Source of the DNA: an uncultured Acetatifactor sp.
GTDB taxonomy: Bacteria; Bacillota; Clostridia; Lachnospirales; Lachnospiraceae
Assembly: GCA_947625475.1 (NCBI GenBank)
Contig: CANQOL010000021.1
Coordinates: 1 to 54,893, forward strand
Direction: 5' to 3'
DNA length: 54,893 nucleotides
The notes below the pieces were generated by a model, which saw only the letters and a list, made by a program, of their open reading frames with translations, was not told the origin of the DNA and did not search any database. The position numbers and the translations under genes are program-made. Below, piece after piece: positions 40,229 to 50,241 of this stretch (positions are counted from its first letter, which is position 1; each line of letters begins with the position of its first letter).

Positions 40229-42868
40229 ATGGATTTTCAGTATAAAGTAACGGTTATTGTTCCAGTGTACAATGTTGCGGAATATCTGAAGGACTGTCTT
40301 GACAGCCTTGTTGCACAAACCATTGACCATTCTCAGATGGAAGTGCTGCTTATCAACGATGGATCAACAGATAATAGCTTGGAAATATGCTATGAGTATG
40401 CCCAGAGCTATTTCATGTTTAAGGTGTTCAGTAAGGGGAATGAAGGGCTGTCTGCCACCCGGAATTACGGGATTAAGCGCGCACAGGGTAAGTACCTGAT
40501 GTTCTTGGACAGCGATGATATGTATACTCCTGAAACGGTAAAGGAAGTTACGGATTTTTTTGATACTGTATATGATCAGGTGGATTTGGTGACATTCCTG
40601 GATCAACCTTATAGAGACGGCAAGAAGATAAAGGTACATTACCGTTACAATTATTTGAAAAAAAAGGGAGTATATTCTTTAGACGAATTTCCATATATAT
40701 GCCAAACACGTGTGAATGTCTGCGTAAAGAACATGGGTAAAAATAATTTCCTGTTTGACACAACACCTGAATTCCGATTGGAGGATCAGGAATACTGCAG
40801 TAAGGTACTGAAGGATAAGCGGCGCATCGGTTTTTGTGACAGGGGAGAGTATCAATATAATCGGAGCAATGCCGGAAGTATTGTGTCAAATTATTTTTAT
40901 GCACTTTACTTATTTGAACCCAGTATGAAATATTTTGAGGAGCTGTTTGCCAGCTTTGGAACGGAGGTGCCGCCGTATTATCAGGTGATGTTCTTGAATG
41001 ACGTGGTCTGGAAATTAAATGAGGATAAGCTGCTCCCTTATCATTATGAAAAGGAAGATTACAAGAAAGCATGGGGAAGAATAGTAGCTTTAATGGAAAA
41101 GGTATCGTGCGAGACAATATTATCTTACCCCAATATTGATAACTTTCAAAAGCAATATTGGCTTTCCGTCAAAAAAAATGCACATCCGGTAATTTGTGCT
41201 GAAAAGAATAAGGTCAGTATCCTGGTGGATGGCAAAGAGGCATATTCGAGGAAAAATTTTGAACTTATTATGCACAAAATCCGGATTCAGAAGAAAAGAA
41301 TGAAATTAATGGCATTTGTCAAATCGCCCATATACGTACATTTAAATGAGAAAGCTAATGTATATGTAATCGAGAATGACAATGTGGAGTCAAGGAGAAA
41401 ATTGGATACAACACTTTCTGTACACAGCTGGTATAAAGCGAAAGAACAAACCGCGAAATTCTATTTATTTAATTATTTTTGTGACACAAGGGTGGTGCAC
41501 AGCATAAAGTTTCAGGTTGAGCTGGATGGGATTACGTACGATACCTCATACTGGTGTATGCCAGTTGCTGTATTTAATAACAAATTGGGTATAAATTCTT
41601 ATGTGAGAGATAATGTGAAAATCACCTTAAAGGGGAATGAACTGCAGCTGGGGCAGCTAGACGACAGCGCGGTGGAAGATTTTGAGCAGACTCAATGCGA
41701 ACGATTTAAGAAGCAGCCATACATTTACAATTTAAGAAAAGAGAGCTTGAAATATAGAAAGATACACAGAATTTGGCTTTATTATGATTTATATACAGTA
41801 AAAAAGGATAACGGTTATTATCAATTTGTGAATGATTTCGCACATGAGGACGGAGTTGAAAGATACTATGTGTATGACCGGGATTATTCGGATATTGAAG
41901 AATTGTTTACTGAAAAGCAAAGAAGCTATCTAGTCAGATTTGGATCGGAAAAGCATAAGCTTTTGTATCTGAGTGCTGAAAAAATACTGACAGCGTTTTA
42001 TGGATTCTCCACTGTTTCGCCTTTTAAAACAGAAGAGGAAGAGGGAAATTATCTGGATCTGATAAAGTTTGAATCAATATATCTGCAGCACGGAGTTCTG
42101 CACGCAGATCTGCGGCTTAAGAACCATGCAGAACGCTGCAGAGCGGATAAAATAGTTGTGTCCTCACTGTTCGAACAGAATAATTATATTAATAATTACG
42201 GGTATATGAGAGAGGAAATCATACCAACGGGAATGGCCAGATATGATCACATTTGCAGAGAAAAAATTCCCGGAAATAAGATCCTATTCGCACCATCCTG
42301 GAGAAAATATTTAACTTTGGAGTATGGAGGTAGTAAGTGGGAAGTATTGGAAAATAGAATAGCTGCATCTGATTATTGGATCAATATAATGAGATTTTTG
42401 AATGATGAGAATTTACTGTCAAAACTCGAAGAGAAGGATCTTTATATTGACTTTAAGCTTCATCCAATTATAAAGGATGCCGGGCATTTGGTTACTTTCG
42501 ATAATAAACGGATCCGGTTGGCCTCAGAAGACATCCAGGTGGAAGATTATCAAATGTTTATAACGGATTTTTCCTCGTATGTGTTTGATTTTGCTTGCCT
42601 GTCGCGTCCGATTATGTATTTTGTGCCGGATATGCTGCAGTTTAAATCGGGAATGAATCATTACAGAAAATTGGATCTCCCGTTTGAAAAGGCATTTGGA
42701 AAATTAACCACGAATCCCGTTGATGCCTCGAAGGAAGTAATTCGCATTATTGATGTTGGATTTGTTACAGATGATATTTATAAGAATAGGATGGATCAGT
42801 TTTTCTTACCCCTTGAAAACTGTGCTGAGAAGTTATATCAATATCTAAAAAAGGAACAGGGAGAGTGA
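40229..42868 (+). CDS. GT2 - TagF/TarL fusion glycosyl/polyol-phosphate transferase
   Basis: 879 residues. The N-terminal GT2 domain (about 5-220) has VTVIVPVYNVAEYLKDCLDS and the nucleotide-sugar motif FLDSDD near residue 94. A middle region of about 250 residues was not recognised. The C-terminal domain (about 530-870) is of the CDP-glycerol/ribitol transferase type: His621 in YLQHGVLHAD, APSWRKY, and Asp780 in TDFSSYVFDFA. It would transfer ribitol phosphate made through TarI/TarJ, and the GT2 part a sugar, at the cytoplasmic face. From here to about 49 kb the DNA is notably AT-rich. Confidence 0.85.
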   Translation: MDFQYKVTVIVPVYNVAEYLKDCLDSLVAQTIDHSQMEVLLINDGSTDNSLEICYEYAQSYFMFKVFSKGNEGLSATRNYGIKRAQGKYLMFLDSDDMYTPETVKEVTDFFDTVYDQVDLVTFLDQPYRDGKKIKVHYRYNYLKKKGVYSLDEFPYICQTRVNVCVKNMGKNNFLFDTTPEFRLEDQEYCSKVLKDKRRIGFCDRGEYQYNRSNAGSIVSNYFYALYLFEPSMKYFEELFASFGTEVPPYYQVMFLNDVVWKLNEDKLLPYHYEKEDYKKAWGRIVALMEKVSCETILSYPNIDNFQKQYWLSVKKNAHPVICAEKNKVSILVDGKEAYSRKNFELIMHKIRIQKKRMKLMAFVKSPIYVHLNEKANVYVIENDNVESRRKLDTTLSVHSWYKAKEQTAKFYLFNYFCDTRVVHSIKFQVELDGITYDTSYWCMPVAVFNNKLGINSYVRDNVKITLKGNELQLGQLDDSAVEDFEQTQCERFKKQPYIYNLRKESLKYRKIHRIWLYYDLYTVKKDNGYYQFVNDFAHEDGVERYYVYDRDYSDIEELFTEKQRSYLVRFGSEKHKLLYLSAEKILTAFYGFSTVSPFKTEEEEGNYLDLIKFESIYLQHGVLHADLRLKNHAERCRADKIVVSSLFEQNNYINNYGYMREEIIPTGMARYDHICREKIPGNKILFAPSWRKYLTLEYGGSKWEVLENRIAASDYWINIMRFLNDENLLSKLEEKDLYIDFKLHPIIKDAGHLVTFDNKRIRLASEDIQVEDYQMFITDFSSYVFDFACLSRPIMYFVPDMLQFKSGMNHYRKLDLPFEKAFGKLTTNPVDASKEVIRIIDVGFVTDDIYKNRMDQFFLPLENCAEKLYQYLKKEQGE

Positions 42869-42872
42869 AGAC

Positions 42873-45551
42873 GTGGTGAAAAAACTAAGTGTACAAATGC
42901 TTGGAAATTACTTGGAGCCATTGACAGAATTGCTTAGGGATAAAGGCATCTTAACAGAAAGCATTATTTCAGGTTGCAATTTTTTGGCGATGGCAGGAGA
43001 GGAAGATAAATCATACATGCATTATTGTGATAATGCTGGAATGCAGACGTTGCTCAATATTAAAAAGAATCTTGCTCAAATGCTTTCACATGATCCTCAA
43101 AAATTTACTCAGAATTTCAGCAAACAGCCAACAGGGGTGGAGGTTAGATACGCCAATACAACAGATTATTTAATCGTGTCCAATTCGGCGTTAGCATATA
43201 ATATTTTTAAAAAGGGGGAGAAAATTTATTCAGGTATATGGCCACGAAATGCCTTTATTGAAGAAATTGAAGCCAGTTATGAGGAACTGAAGTTTCCTTT
43301 TCCAGATGATTTTAATTGGAAATTCTACTACGATAAATTTATTGACGTGATTTTGAATGAGTATGACCAAAATCATATTATTTTGATAAAAACAAATTCA
43401 GCGGATTGGTATATGGATAAGGAGGATATATTTCTATTTGATGATAATTCTGCAAAGTTTAGACGAAGAATAGAGGAGTTTGATAATTATTTTATTGAAA
43501 GGACAAATTGTTTTCAAATTAGTTCACAATATTGTTTTATACCAGAAGGGAAATGGAAAGGCGCATTTCCTTATGCTTGTATGGGGAGGGCATCTTATGA
43601 ATACATTACAAAATGTGTCGAAGAAATTGTACAAGGGGGCGGTGAAAAATACAGATGCTTTGCAAATATGAACGGAAACAGATTTTATAATGATTTGTTG
43701 TCGAAACTATCTATAGACATAGCAATAGAATATGAACATGTAATGGAGGAGATTCGCAATCATATATATTCTTTAGATAAATTGGGAACCAATGGGGAAG
43801 TAGAAAAGAAATTATTTGAGGAATTAATACAAGTACGTAAATGCATAGAGCAGGGTTATACACTTACGGATTATTATAGAGATTTCCTTCAACAGGAAAC
43901 GTTACAGCTTGATTTGAATTTCTTGCTTTTGTATAGCGAATTAATGAGGATTACGATTAATGATATCATTGCGCTATATGAACTTTATAATCTGTGTGAC
44001 GAGAAAAAAAGTTTTCGGAGCATTGTTAGGAATGTGCTTAAGAACAGAAGCTGTTTACCCGTATTAATGGCGCAAGAATTGTATGACACGAATATTTGTT
44101 TCTTGGATAAATATCCATATATACAAAAGGAAATGGTGGATGCAGCAAAAGGTGAAAATAAAAGTAGCTCGCTTGTTTATCTTGGAAATGACTGTTTTCT
44201 TGAATTATGTGCAGACTGCGAAAAACCTATCAAGAAGGTAATTGTTAGAAGGACGAAGACTTATGATCGAATAAAAATCGTTGAGAATGGTTATGTTTGT
44301 ACATTTGCGCAAGCGGAAGCATTATGTGCCGATCTAGCATTTTATATTGAAAAGGCCAAAAGGGGAGAAGGAGATGCACCTATAAGTCTGAAGTTTGAGG
44401 ACACTGAGGAGTTCATAAGAGCATGTAGAACAATTAATTTTCAACAGCTTTTAGAGTTAGAGCATTTTGTTTTATGCTTGAAAGACAGTTGTTTTAAGGC
44501 AGGTAATTGTAAAGCCAGAACAAATTTAGAATTCCTTTTTAGAAAAGGCACAATGATATATCATATTTCTTCCGGAATGACAGATCAGATGTGTTATTAT
44601 TTGGCCTCCAAACGTTCTCAGGAGGTCAGAGGCGGGGAAATATATTATGACGACATTCCAATAGTAAAAGGGTATTATTTTAGCGGGATGAGCGGTTTAA
44701 ACAGCATCATCAAGGAAGATATCCGCGAAAGACTTTTTTCTCATTTGTTTAACAGAAGATTGGTAGATGTTTTGAAAAGAGCGGTTAAAACCCCGGATTT
44801 ATTATTTAAGTGTGGGTGTAATAATCTCATGGTTGTTAGTTGTGAGAAAGCAAGGATGGGTGGCGTCGAGTCGTGCAACCGACTGCTTTATACTAATGCA
44901 GATAGTTTGAAGGATTATTTTGAGTATGAATTTCCGGTTACTTATTATTTATCGCTAATTCGTCCGGAACATATTATGAAATATAGTGATTTTGACCCCA
45001 AAAAGTATATTGAGTTCCCGGAGTATGATACAGAGGTAAATAAAAATATAGCTCAAAAAATGAACAGCTGTGATTCAGTAGCAATCCATATTAGGAGGGG
45101 AGATCTTGTAATAGAAGGCGTTGTGGCCGATATGGATTTCTATAAGGAATCACTACTAAAACTGAAAAACATTCCTGATTACCCTAATAAAAAATTTTTT
45201 ATATTTTCTGATAATATACCTTGGTGCAAGGAAAATTTGGAAGAGATCGGCTTCGACTGTTTTCCGGATGCGGATATAACCTTTGTTGACAATAATAAAG
45301 GGGCTGACAGTTACAGAGATATGCAACTGATGACAGAGGCCAAAATTCATATCGGAGGATGTTCTGGATTTGCCAGAATGGTGCCGATATTAAGCAAAAA
45401 ATGTGAAGTATATATGCAATATAATCTTCCTGTGATGGAGTTTTACAAGAAAGCAGGAATAGTCAACAAATATGATATAGGCGAGTATTCAAAGCCATAT
45501 CGTGTTAACTGGGGAGTATCTAATAATACAGACTCTACAGTAAAAAAATAG
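42873..45551 (+). CDS. Large protein with N-terminal unknown domain and C-terminal GT11-like domain (paralogue 1)
   Basis: 892 residues. The C-terminal 320 residues resemble GT11 fucosyltransferases: SSGMTDQMCYYLASKRSQ near residue 566 parallels the GGLGNQMFQYA start, and H739-IRRGD is GT11 motif I. FFIFSDNIPWCKENL and SYRDMQLMTEAKIHIGG also fit. The usual NSSFSWW motif is replaced by CSGFAR. The N-terminal 290 residues (with HIILIKTNSADWYMD) vaguely resemble SGNH/DUF6270-like proteins but are not assigned; residues 290-560 are helical. Start GTG at 42873, four bases after the preceding gene, with GGGAGAG upstream. Likely sugar donor GDP-colitose or GDP-fucose. Confidence 0.75.
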   Translation: MVKKLSVQMLGNYLEPLTELLRDKGILTESIISGCNFLAMAGEEDKSYMHYCDNAGMQTLLNIKKNLAQMLSHDPQKFTQNFSKQPTGVEVRYANTTDYLIVSNSALAYNIFKKGEKIYSGIWPRNAFIEEIEASYEELKFPFPDDFNWKFYYDKFIDVILNEYDQNHIILIKTNSADWYMDKEDIFLFDDNSAKFRRRIEEFDNYFIERTNCFQISSQYCFIPEGKWKGAFPYACMGRASYEYITKCVEEIVQGGGEKYRCFANMNGNRFYNDLLSKLSIDIAIEYEHVMEEIRNHIYSLDKLGTNGEVEKKLFEELIQVRKCIEQGYTLTDYYRDFLQQETLQLDLNFLLLYSELMRITINDIIALYELYNLCDEKKSFRSIVRNVLKNRSCLPVLMAQELYDTNICFLDKYPYIQKEMVDAAKGENKSSSLVYLGNDCFLELCADCEKPIKKVIVRRTKTYDRIKIVENGYVCTFAQAEALCADLAFYIEKAKRGEGDAPISLKFEDTEEFIRACRTINFQQLLELEHFVLCLKDSCFKAGNCKARTNLEFLFRKGTMIYHISSGMTDQMCYYLASKRSQEVRGGEIYYDDIPIVKGYYFSGMSGLNSIIKEDIRERLFSHLFNRRLVDVLKRAVKTPDLLFKCGCNNLMVVSCEKARMGGVESCNRLLYTNADSLKDYFEYEFPVTYYLSLIRPEHIMKYSDFDPKKYIEFPEYDTEVNKNIAQKMNSCDSVAIHIRRGDLVIEGVVADMDFYKESLLKLKNIPDYPNKKFFIFSDNIPWCKENLEEIGFDCFPDADITFVDNNKGADSYRDMQLMTEAKIHIGGCSGFARMVPILSKKCEVYMQYNLPVMEFYKKAGIVNKYDIGEYSKPYRVNWGVSNNTDSTVKK

Positions 45552-45605
45552 TTCCCCCTCCGCAAGTTAAGAATCCGACCGGTTTGATTGTAGACAAGCG
45601 TGAGA

Positions 45606-45624
45606 ATGCGGGGGGGGGTACTTG
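45606..45624 (+). repeat. (G)9 homopolymer tract before or within the SGNH gene start
   Basis: Nine consecutive G at 45610-45618. An ATG at 45606 enters the tract but is out of frame with the SGNH gene at nine G. With eight (or eleven) G, the ATG would read MRGGYLVGREYVEWL in frame. The gene has no in-frame ATG before its catalytic GDS; only TTG at 45622. A role as an atypical Shine-Dalgarno sequence is the other explanation. Confidence 0.85.
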
Positions 45625-46230
45625 GTCGGGCGAGAATATGTTGAATGGTTAAATTTCTGGTTTGATAAGGCTAATGAGAAGCGCAATGACCGAATATTGT
45701 TGATAGGCGATTCTATTGCAAGGGATTATAGAGGGCCATTAGCATCATTGACGAATTTGCCTGTTGATTTTTTTGCAACAACGGCAGCCATGGACGATAA
45801 AATGTTTTGGAAAACTCTTGATTTATTCTTGGAGTATGAGGATTACCGATGGCAAAAAGCACACATCCAAATAGGTGTTCATAGTATTGATGGAATGTTC
45901 TGGGCAAAACGGAATGTCGATCTTTTGGAATATGAAAAAACTTATGAGAGACTTGTTTGTACCATAAGAGAGATCGTACCGGATTTAACAATTGCAACTA
46001 CGACGAAAGTGGTAAACAGTAAAGATCTTTCATCAATAGATGCATATGTGACAGAGGAGATAAAGAAGCGGAATGAGATAGCTGTACGCATTGCCGAAAA
46101 GTATGGATTACCTGTAAATGATTTGTTTAAAAAAATGTATAACTGGCCTCACAGAGATAAAGTGCATTTTACATTGGAGGGCAGAAACCAAATGGCTGAA
46201 TATGTAGCAGCGGCTATGAAGCTGACATAA
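45622..46230 (+). CDS. SGNH/GDSL-family hydrolase or acyltransferase, possibly phase-variable
   Basis: 202 residues from the TTG at 45622. ILLIGDSIARDYRG holds the nucleophile Ser31, IQIGVHSIDG the third block, and D179-KV-H182 the catalytic Asp/His, so the SGNH triad is complete. Such proteins in glycan loci remove or add acetyl groups; there is no signal peptide, so this one acts in the cytoplasm. The natural start is probably ATG at 45606 when the G tract has eight G. In this copy (nine G) that start runs out of frame to a stop at 45636-45638. It lies between the two GT11-like paralogues, suggesting that it modifies their substrate or product. Confidence 0.75.
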   Translation: MVGREYVEWLNFWFDKANEKRNDRILLIGDSIARDYRGPLASLTNLPVDFFATTAAMDDKMFWKTLDLFLEYEDYRWQKAHIQIGVHSIDGMFWAKRNVDLLEYEKTYERLVCTIREIVPDLTIATTTKVVNSKDLSSIDAYVTEEIKKRNEIAVRIAEKYGLPVNDLFKKMYNWPHRDKVHFTLEGRNQMAEYVAAAMKLT

Positions 46231-46245
46231 GGAGAAATAAAAGAA

Positions 46246-48981
46246 ATGAATGAACAGGGTAGAAAGACAGAGATTCAAATAATTGGCAATTCGCTGGAAG
46301 CACTGGAAAGACCCTTGCGCCAGAAAGGCATATATATCGATAGCATTATTGGATATTGCAGTCCATTTGCGATGTCTGGCAAAAAATTGTCAGTATATGA
46401 TAAGTATTGTGATGAAATTAATCAAATGCCAATATTGCTCAATATACGGAAAAATCTTTCTCAAATGTTGAGTGACAATGCGGATGAGTATTGCAGTAAT
46501 TATATTTCTCCGCCGGTTTTGCAGGAAGTCAAGTATAGGAATACAACAGAGTACGTAATAGTGATGAATACTATGTGTAGTTATACGTTATACGAGAAGG
46601 AAGGGACAGTTTATTCGGATACCTTTTCAGAGAATCCATTTATCAATGATATTCGTAAAGATAAAGACTTTTGTACACAGGTGTTTCCATTTTACGAGGG
46701 GTTTAACTGGAAATATTATTATTCAGAGTTTGTTGAAGCTATTAAATCTCGTTATGATAGTGAGCATATTATACTGATCAAGGTTAATGCTGCGCAGTGG
46801 ATGATGAATGGACAAAATATAGAGTTTAGTGATAAAAAATCTATGTCTTATAGGAATAGAATTATGCAAATGGATGAATTCTTTGTGGAACAGACACATT
46901 GCTTAGTTATTGATGAGCAATTTTCTCGTATTCCGCCGAAAAAAATCCCTTGCGCTGTTCCATATGCACAAATGAGTGCTTTTACATACAGGCAATTACA
47001 ATATCATATCGAACGGATTGTAGATGGCGAGATAGAAGCGTATAGACCGTATGTTAATAAGTATTTGACACCGATAGCCAGGTACTTGGGGTATAGTTTG
47101 TCTGCTGAATATAGAGAGAGTAAATTGTTAAAAAAGATCGATAGCGATTGGATGCAATGGCCTGATATTGCGAAAAAAGCGGATGAAAATAAGATAGGTT
47201 TTTGGGCTGATATCAATGGGTTAAAACCGTTTATAGAACAAAATGGCAGTTATAGATTATCAGATTATGTATTTCGGGTATTGCACCAAGATGAAAAGAC
47301 AGACAAGCAGAGTCAGTTATGGGATTTTGAAATGATTCAAAATTATACAAAGTATTTCAAATTAGACATTAATGATATTTTGGCTGTGTATGCAATATAC
47401 AAAGAGTGTGATAATAAAACGGATTGCCTGGGAATAATCAGAAATATACTGAACAATCTTGATTGTGTACCTATCCAAGCAGCGAAGCAGTTTAGAACTA
47501 GAAATAGCAATTATTTAATAAATTATCCTTATATTTCTACGTTGTTGCTGGAAAATTATGAGACGGATGATGTTTATATTCGGATAGAGAATAATGTTTT
47601 CTTACAGATCTCAGAAAAAAACAATGAGATTATGAGAGAAATTAATCTGTCTAATTCGGAACAATTTGATTATTATAAGATATTTGAAAATGACTATGAG
47701 TGTCCGATATCTAGGGCAGAGGAATTGTGCTCAAATTTGAGCTTTTACTTAGAGCGCGCCAAAAGAGGCGAGGGTGCTAGACCAATAAAAATAGTCTTTG
47801 ATTCTATCAGTGAGTTTTCAAAATATCTATGGTTTATTGATTTCGAAGATATTTTAGAAAGTGAAAATTTTATTCTTTCATTAAGAGGTGAACACCCAGA
47901 ATATAAAGACTATAGACCAGTTTGCGATCTAAGTTTTCTTTGCAGAGACAATATAAAAATCCGTTATTTGGGTAATGGATTTAACGATCAATTGCGGTTT
48001 TACATCTTTGGACAAAAGATGGAAGAAATTTCTGGCGGCACTGTGTTCTATGATGATATATATAGTTTTTATTATGGTAACCATTATGGTGGCAACCAAG
48101 TTAAAAAAGTTACAACCAAAAGTATAGAGGAAAAGCTTCTAAGTAATCTTTTCTCAACAAAGCTTTTAGAGTTTTTTTGCGAAAAGTTTAAAACTTTGAA
48201 ATTGGGTGTACAAGGGGTCCCTGTTATATTACATGATAACGGTTTAAATGATATGGTTGTTTGCGCATTAGAAAATCGGGCTAAAAATTACCTTCCAATG
48301 ATTATCATGAGTCATCCCAGTGTGCAATGCGATTTGAATTTATTGAGGGATTTTAATAGACGGGGTATCACATACTACGATGTCCATGCAAATCCCGAAG
48401 AATTGCTGAATCTGAAAACGGATAAAGTGTCAGATTATGTTTCTTTTCCACAATTTACAGACAGAATGAATATGAAGATAGAACAGGCAATGCTTTCTAG
48501 CGATGCAGTGGTCATACATGTGCGAAGGGGTGATTATATCGCCTCTATTATGGGAAACGATAAAGTGAATGATGCTAGCTTTGCTGATTATAGTTTTTTC
48601 TCGGAGGCAATAAAGAAATTGCTGAAAATAGATGATTATCCCAATAAAAAATATTTTGTGTTTTCAGATGATATCCCATGGTGCAAGGAAAATGTGTCTA
48701 AGCTAGGTTTGACTTTGGTGGATGAGAAAGACATATATTATATAGATCATAATAAAGGGGTAGATTCATACCGGGATATGCAGCTAATGATGAAGGGAAA
48801 AATTATGTTAATTTCACATAGTGGGTTCGCAAGAACGGCTGTCCTTTTAAGTGATCGATGTGAAGTGATGACGAGTATGAGGGGACGCACAAAGCAAGCA
48901 TTTATTAAGGCAGGAAGAGACTACAAGTATAATATCGATCCACCGGATACATTAAGGGGAAGATTTAAAAATTGGTTATAG
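46246..48981 (+). CDS. Large protein with N-terminal unknown domain and C-terminal GT11-like domain (paralogue 2)
   Basis: 911 residues, similar over its full length to the protein at 42873-45551. Matching segments are IQIIGNSLEALERPLRQKG, NWKYYYSEFVEAIKSRYDSE, SFYLERAKRGEG and HNKGVDSYRDMQLM. The GT11-like domain (about 574-890) has GFNDQLRFYIFGQK and H758-VRRGD; the SSFSWW position reads HSGFAR. The two paralogues diverged strongly, so they probably make different linkages. AGGAGA lies 10 bases before the ATG. Probably cytoplasmic, acting on a lipid-linked intermediate. Confidence 0.75.
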   Translation: MNEQGRKTEIQIIGNSLEALERPLRQKGIYIDSIIGYCSPFAMSGKKLSVYDKYCDEINQMPILLNIRKNLSQMLSDNADEYCSNYISPPVLQEVKYRNTTEYVIVMNTMCSYTLYEKEGTVYSDTFSENPFINDIRKDKDFCTQVFPFYEGFNWKYYYSEFVEAIKSRYDSEHIILIKVNAAQWMMNGQNIEFSDKKSMSYRNRIMQMDEFFVEQTHCLVIDEQFSRIPPKKIPCAVPYAQMSAFTYRQLQYHIERIVDGEIEAYRPYVNKYLTPIARYLGYSLSAEYRESKLLKKIDSDWMQWPDIAKKADENKIGFWADINGLKPFIEQNGSYRLSDYVFRVLHQDEKTDKQSQLWDFEMIQNYTKYFKLDINDILAVYAIYKECDNKTDCLGIIRNILNNLDCVPIQAAKQFRTRNSNYLINYPYISTLLLENYETDDVYIRIENNVFLQISEKNNEIMREINLSNSEQFDYYKIFENDYECPISRAEELCSNLSFYLERAKRGEGARPIKIVFDSISEFSKYLWFIDFEDILESENFILSLRGEHPEYKDYRPVCDLSFLCRDNIKIRYLGNGFNDQLRFYIFGQKMEEISGGTVFYDDIYSFYYGNHYGGNQVKKVTTKSIEEKLLSNLFSTKLLEFFCEKFKTLKLGVQGVPVILHDNGLNDMVVCALENRAKNYLPMIIMSHPSVQCDLNLLRDFNRRGITYYDVHANPEELLNLKTDKVSDYVSFPQFTDRMNMKIEQAMLSSDAVVIHVRRGDYIASIMGNDKVNDASFADYSFFSEAIKKLLKIDDYPNKKYFVFSDDIPWCKENVSKLGLTLVDEKDIYYIDHNKGVDSYRDMQLMMKGKIMLISHSGFARTAVLLSDRCEVMTSMRGRTKQAFIKAGRDYKYNIDPPDTLRGRFKNWL

Positions 48982-49014
48982 TTTAGGATAACAAGCGATG
49001 TGGAGGGACGGATA

Positions 49015-50241
49015 ATGAATACTAAGAAATACTTAATTTTAGGTGCAGGACCTGCAGGATTAACTTTAGCAAACAAATTAAAAGAGGCGGGAGAAACTTC
49101 GTTCCTGGTACTGGAGAAGGAGGCGGAAGCTGGCGGTTTATGCCGATCTGCTGATGTGGATGGGGCCCCACTGGATATTGGAGGCGGACATTTCCTGGAT
49201 GTTTGCCGTCCTAAAGTGACGGAGTTTCTGTTTCAATTTATGCCGGAGAAAGAGTGGAATGTGTTTGATCGGGACAGTAAGGTGTCTATCAATGGGAAGA
49301 TCATAGATTGCCCGTTGGAATCAAATTTATGGCAGATGGATATAGATGAGCAAATTGAGTATCTTCTCAGTATTGCGTCTGCCGGCTGTAATACTGGAGA
49401 GAAACCTCCGCAGAATTATACAGAATGGATCCCTTGGAAGCTGGGCCGGAAGATCGCAGAGAATTATATGATCCCTTACAATACAAAGATGTTTGGGGAT
49501 GAGATTGATAACCTGGGAGCCTATTGGATGGAAAAGTTGCCTGATGTGAGTTTTGAAGAGACTCTGCGCTCCTGCCTGACGCACGTCCCTTATGGGAAAC
49601 TTCCGTGTGTACATCGGTTTTATGCACCAAAGGAATATGGATACGGAGAAGTCTGGCTCCGTATGGCAGATGCGATCAAGGATTCTGTTGAATATGGAAA
49701 GGCAGTGACCGGGATTGACTTTAATACGCTGACAGTAACAACAACGGACGGAAGCAGATATACCGCAGAAAATATTATAACGACAATCCCATGGATGGAA
49801 TTTTCAGAGATCATCGGGATGCCTGAGGAAATAAAAACGAGCATTTCGGAGCTGAAGTACGGTTCCGTTGAGATTGAATATTTCCCGGACAACGTAGACA
49901 CATCAGCGCATTGGATTTATTACTCGGAGCCAGAGCTTGCTTATAACAGGATCCTTTTCCGCCACAATTTCTATTATGGCAGTAAAGGTTACTGGACGGA
50001 GACACAAGGGCATAGATTGCAGCAATCAGACCGTAACAATTTCCGGTATCTGAACAAATATGCATACCCATTTATGACAAAAAAGAAACCTGAGATTATG
50101 AAACATTTACTTGAGTGGGCAGAGAAACATAATGTGTACGGTCTTGGCAGATGGGGGGAGCACCAGTATTACAATTCTGATGTAACAGTCGGGGTTGCTA
50201 TGGATATGGCGAAACGTTTGATGGGGAGGACAAATAAATGA
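49015..50241 (+). CDS. FAD-dependent oxidoreductase, UDP-galactopyranose-mutase-like
   Basis: 408 residues. [16 protein letters not shown] is the FAD dinucleotide motif, followed by [12 protein letters not shown], typical of the amine-oxidase/UGM/protoporphyrinogen-oxidase superfamily. The C-terminal [20 protein letters not shown] resembles the FAD-binding end of mutase-like enzymes. In glycan loci such proteins oxidise or isomerise nucleotide sugars; the substrate here is not clear. GGAGGG fixes ATG 49015. Its stop overlaps the gmd start by four bases (ATGA), so the two are coupled. Confidence 0.7.
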   Translation: MNTKKYLILGAGPAGLTLANKLKEAGETSFLVLEKEAEAGGLCRSADVDGAPLDIGGGHFLDVCRPKVTEFLFQFMPEKEWNVFDRDSKVSINGKIIDCPLESNLWQMDIDEQIEYLLSIASAGCNTGEKPPQNYTEWIPWKLGRKIAENYMIPYNTKMFGDEIDNLGAYWMEKLPDVSFEETLRSCLTHVPYGKLPCVHRFYAPKEYGYGEVWLRMADAIKDSVEYGKAVTGIDFNTLTVTTTDGSRYTAENIITTIPWMEFSEIIGMPEEIKTSISELKYGSVEIEYFPDNVDTSAHWIYYSEPELAYNRILFRHNFYYGSKGYWTETQGHRLQQSDRNNFRYLNKYAYPFMTKKKPEIMKHLLEWAEKHNVYGLGRWGEHQYYNSDVTVGVAMDMAKRLMGRTNK

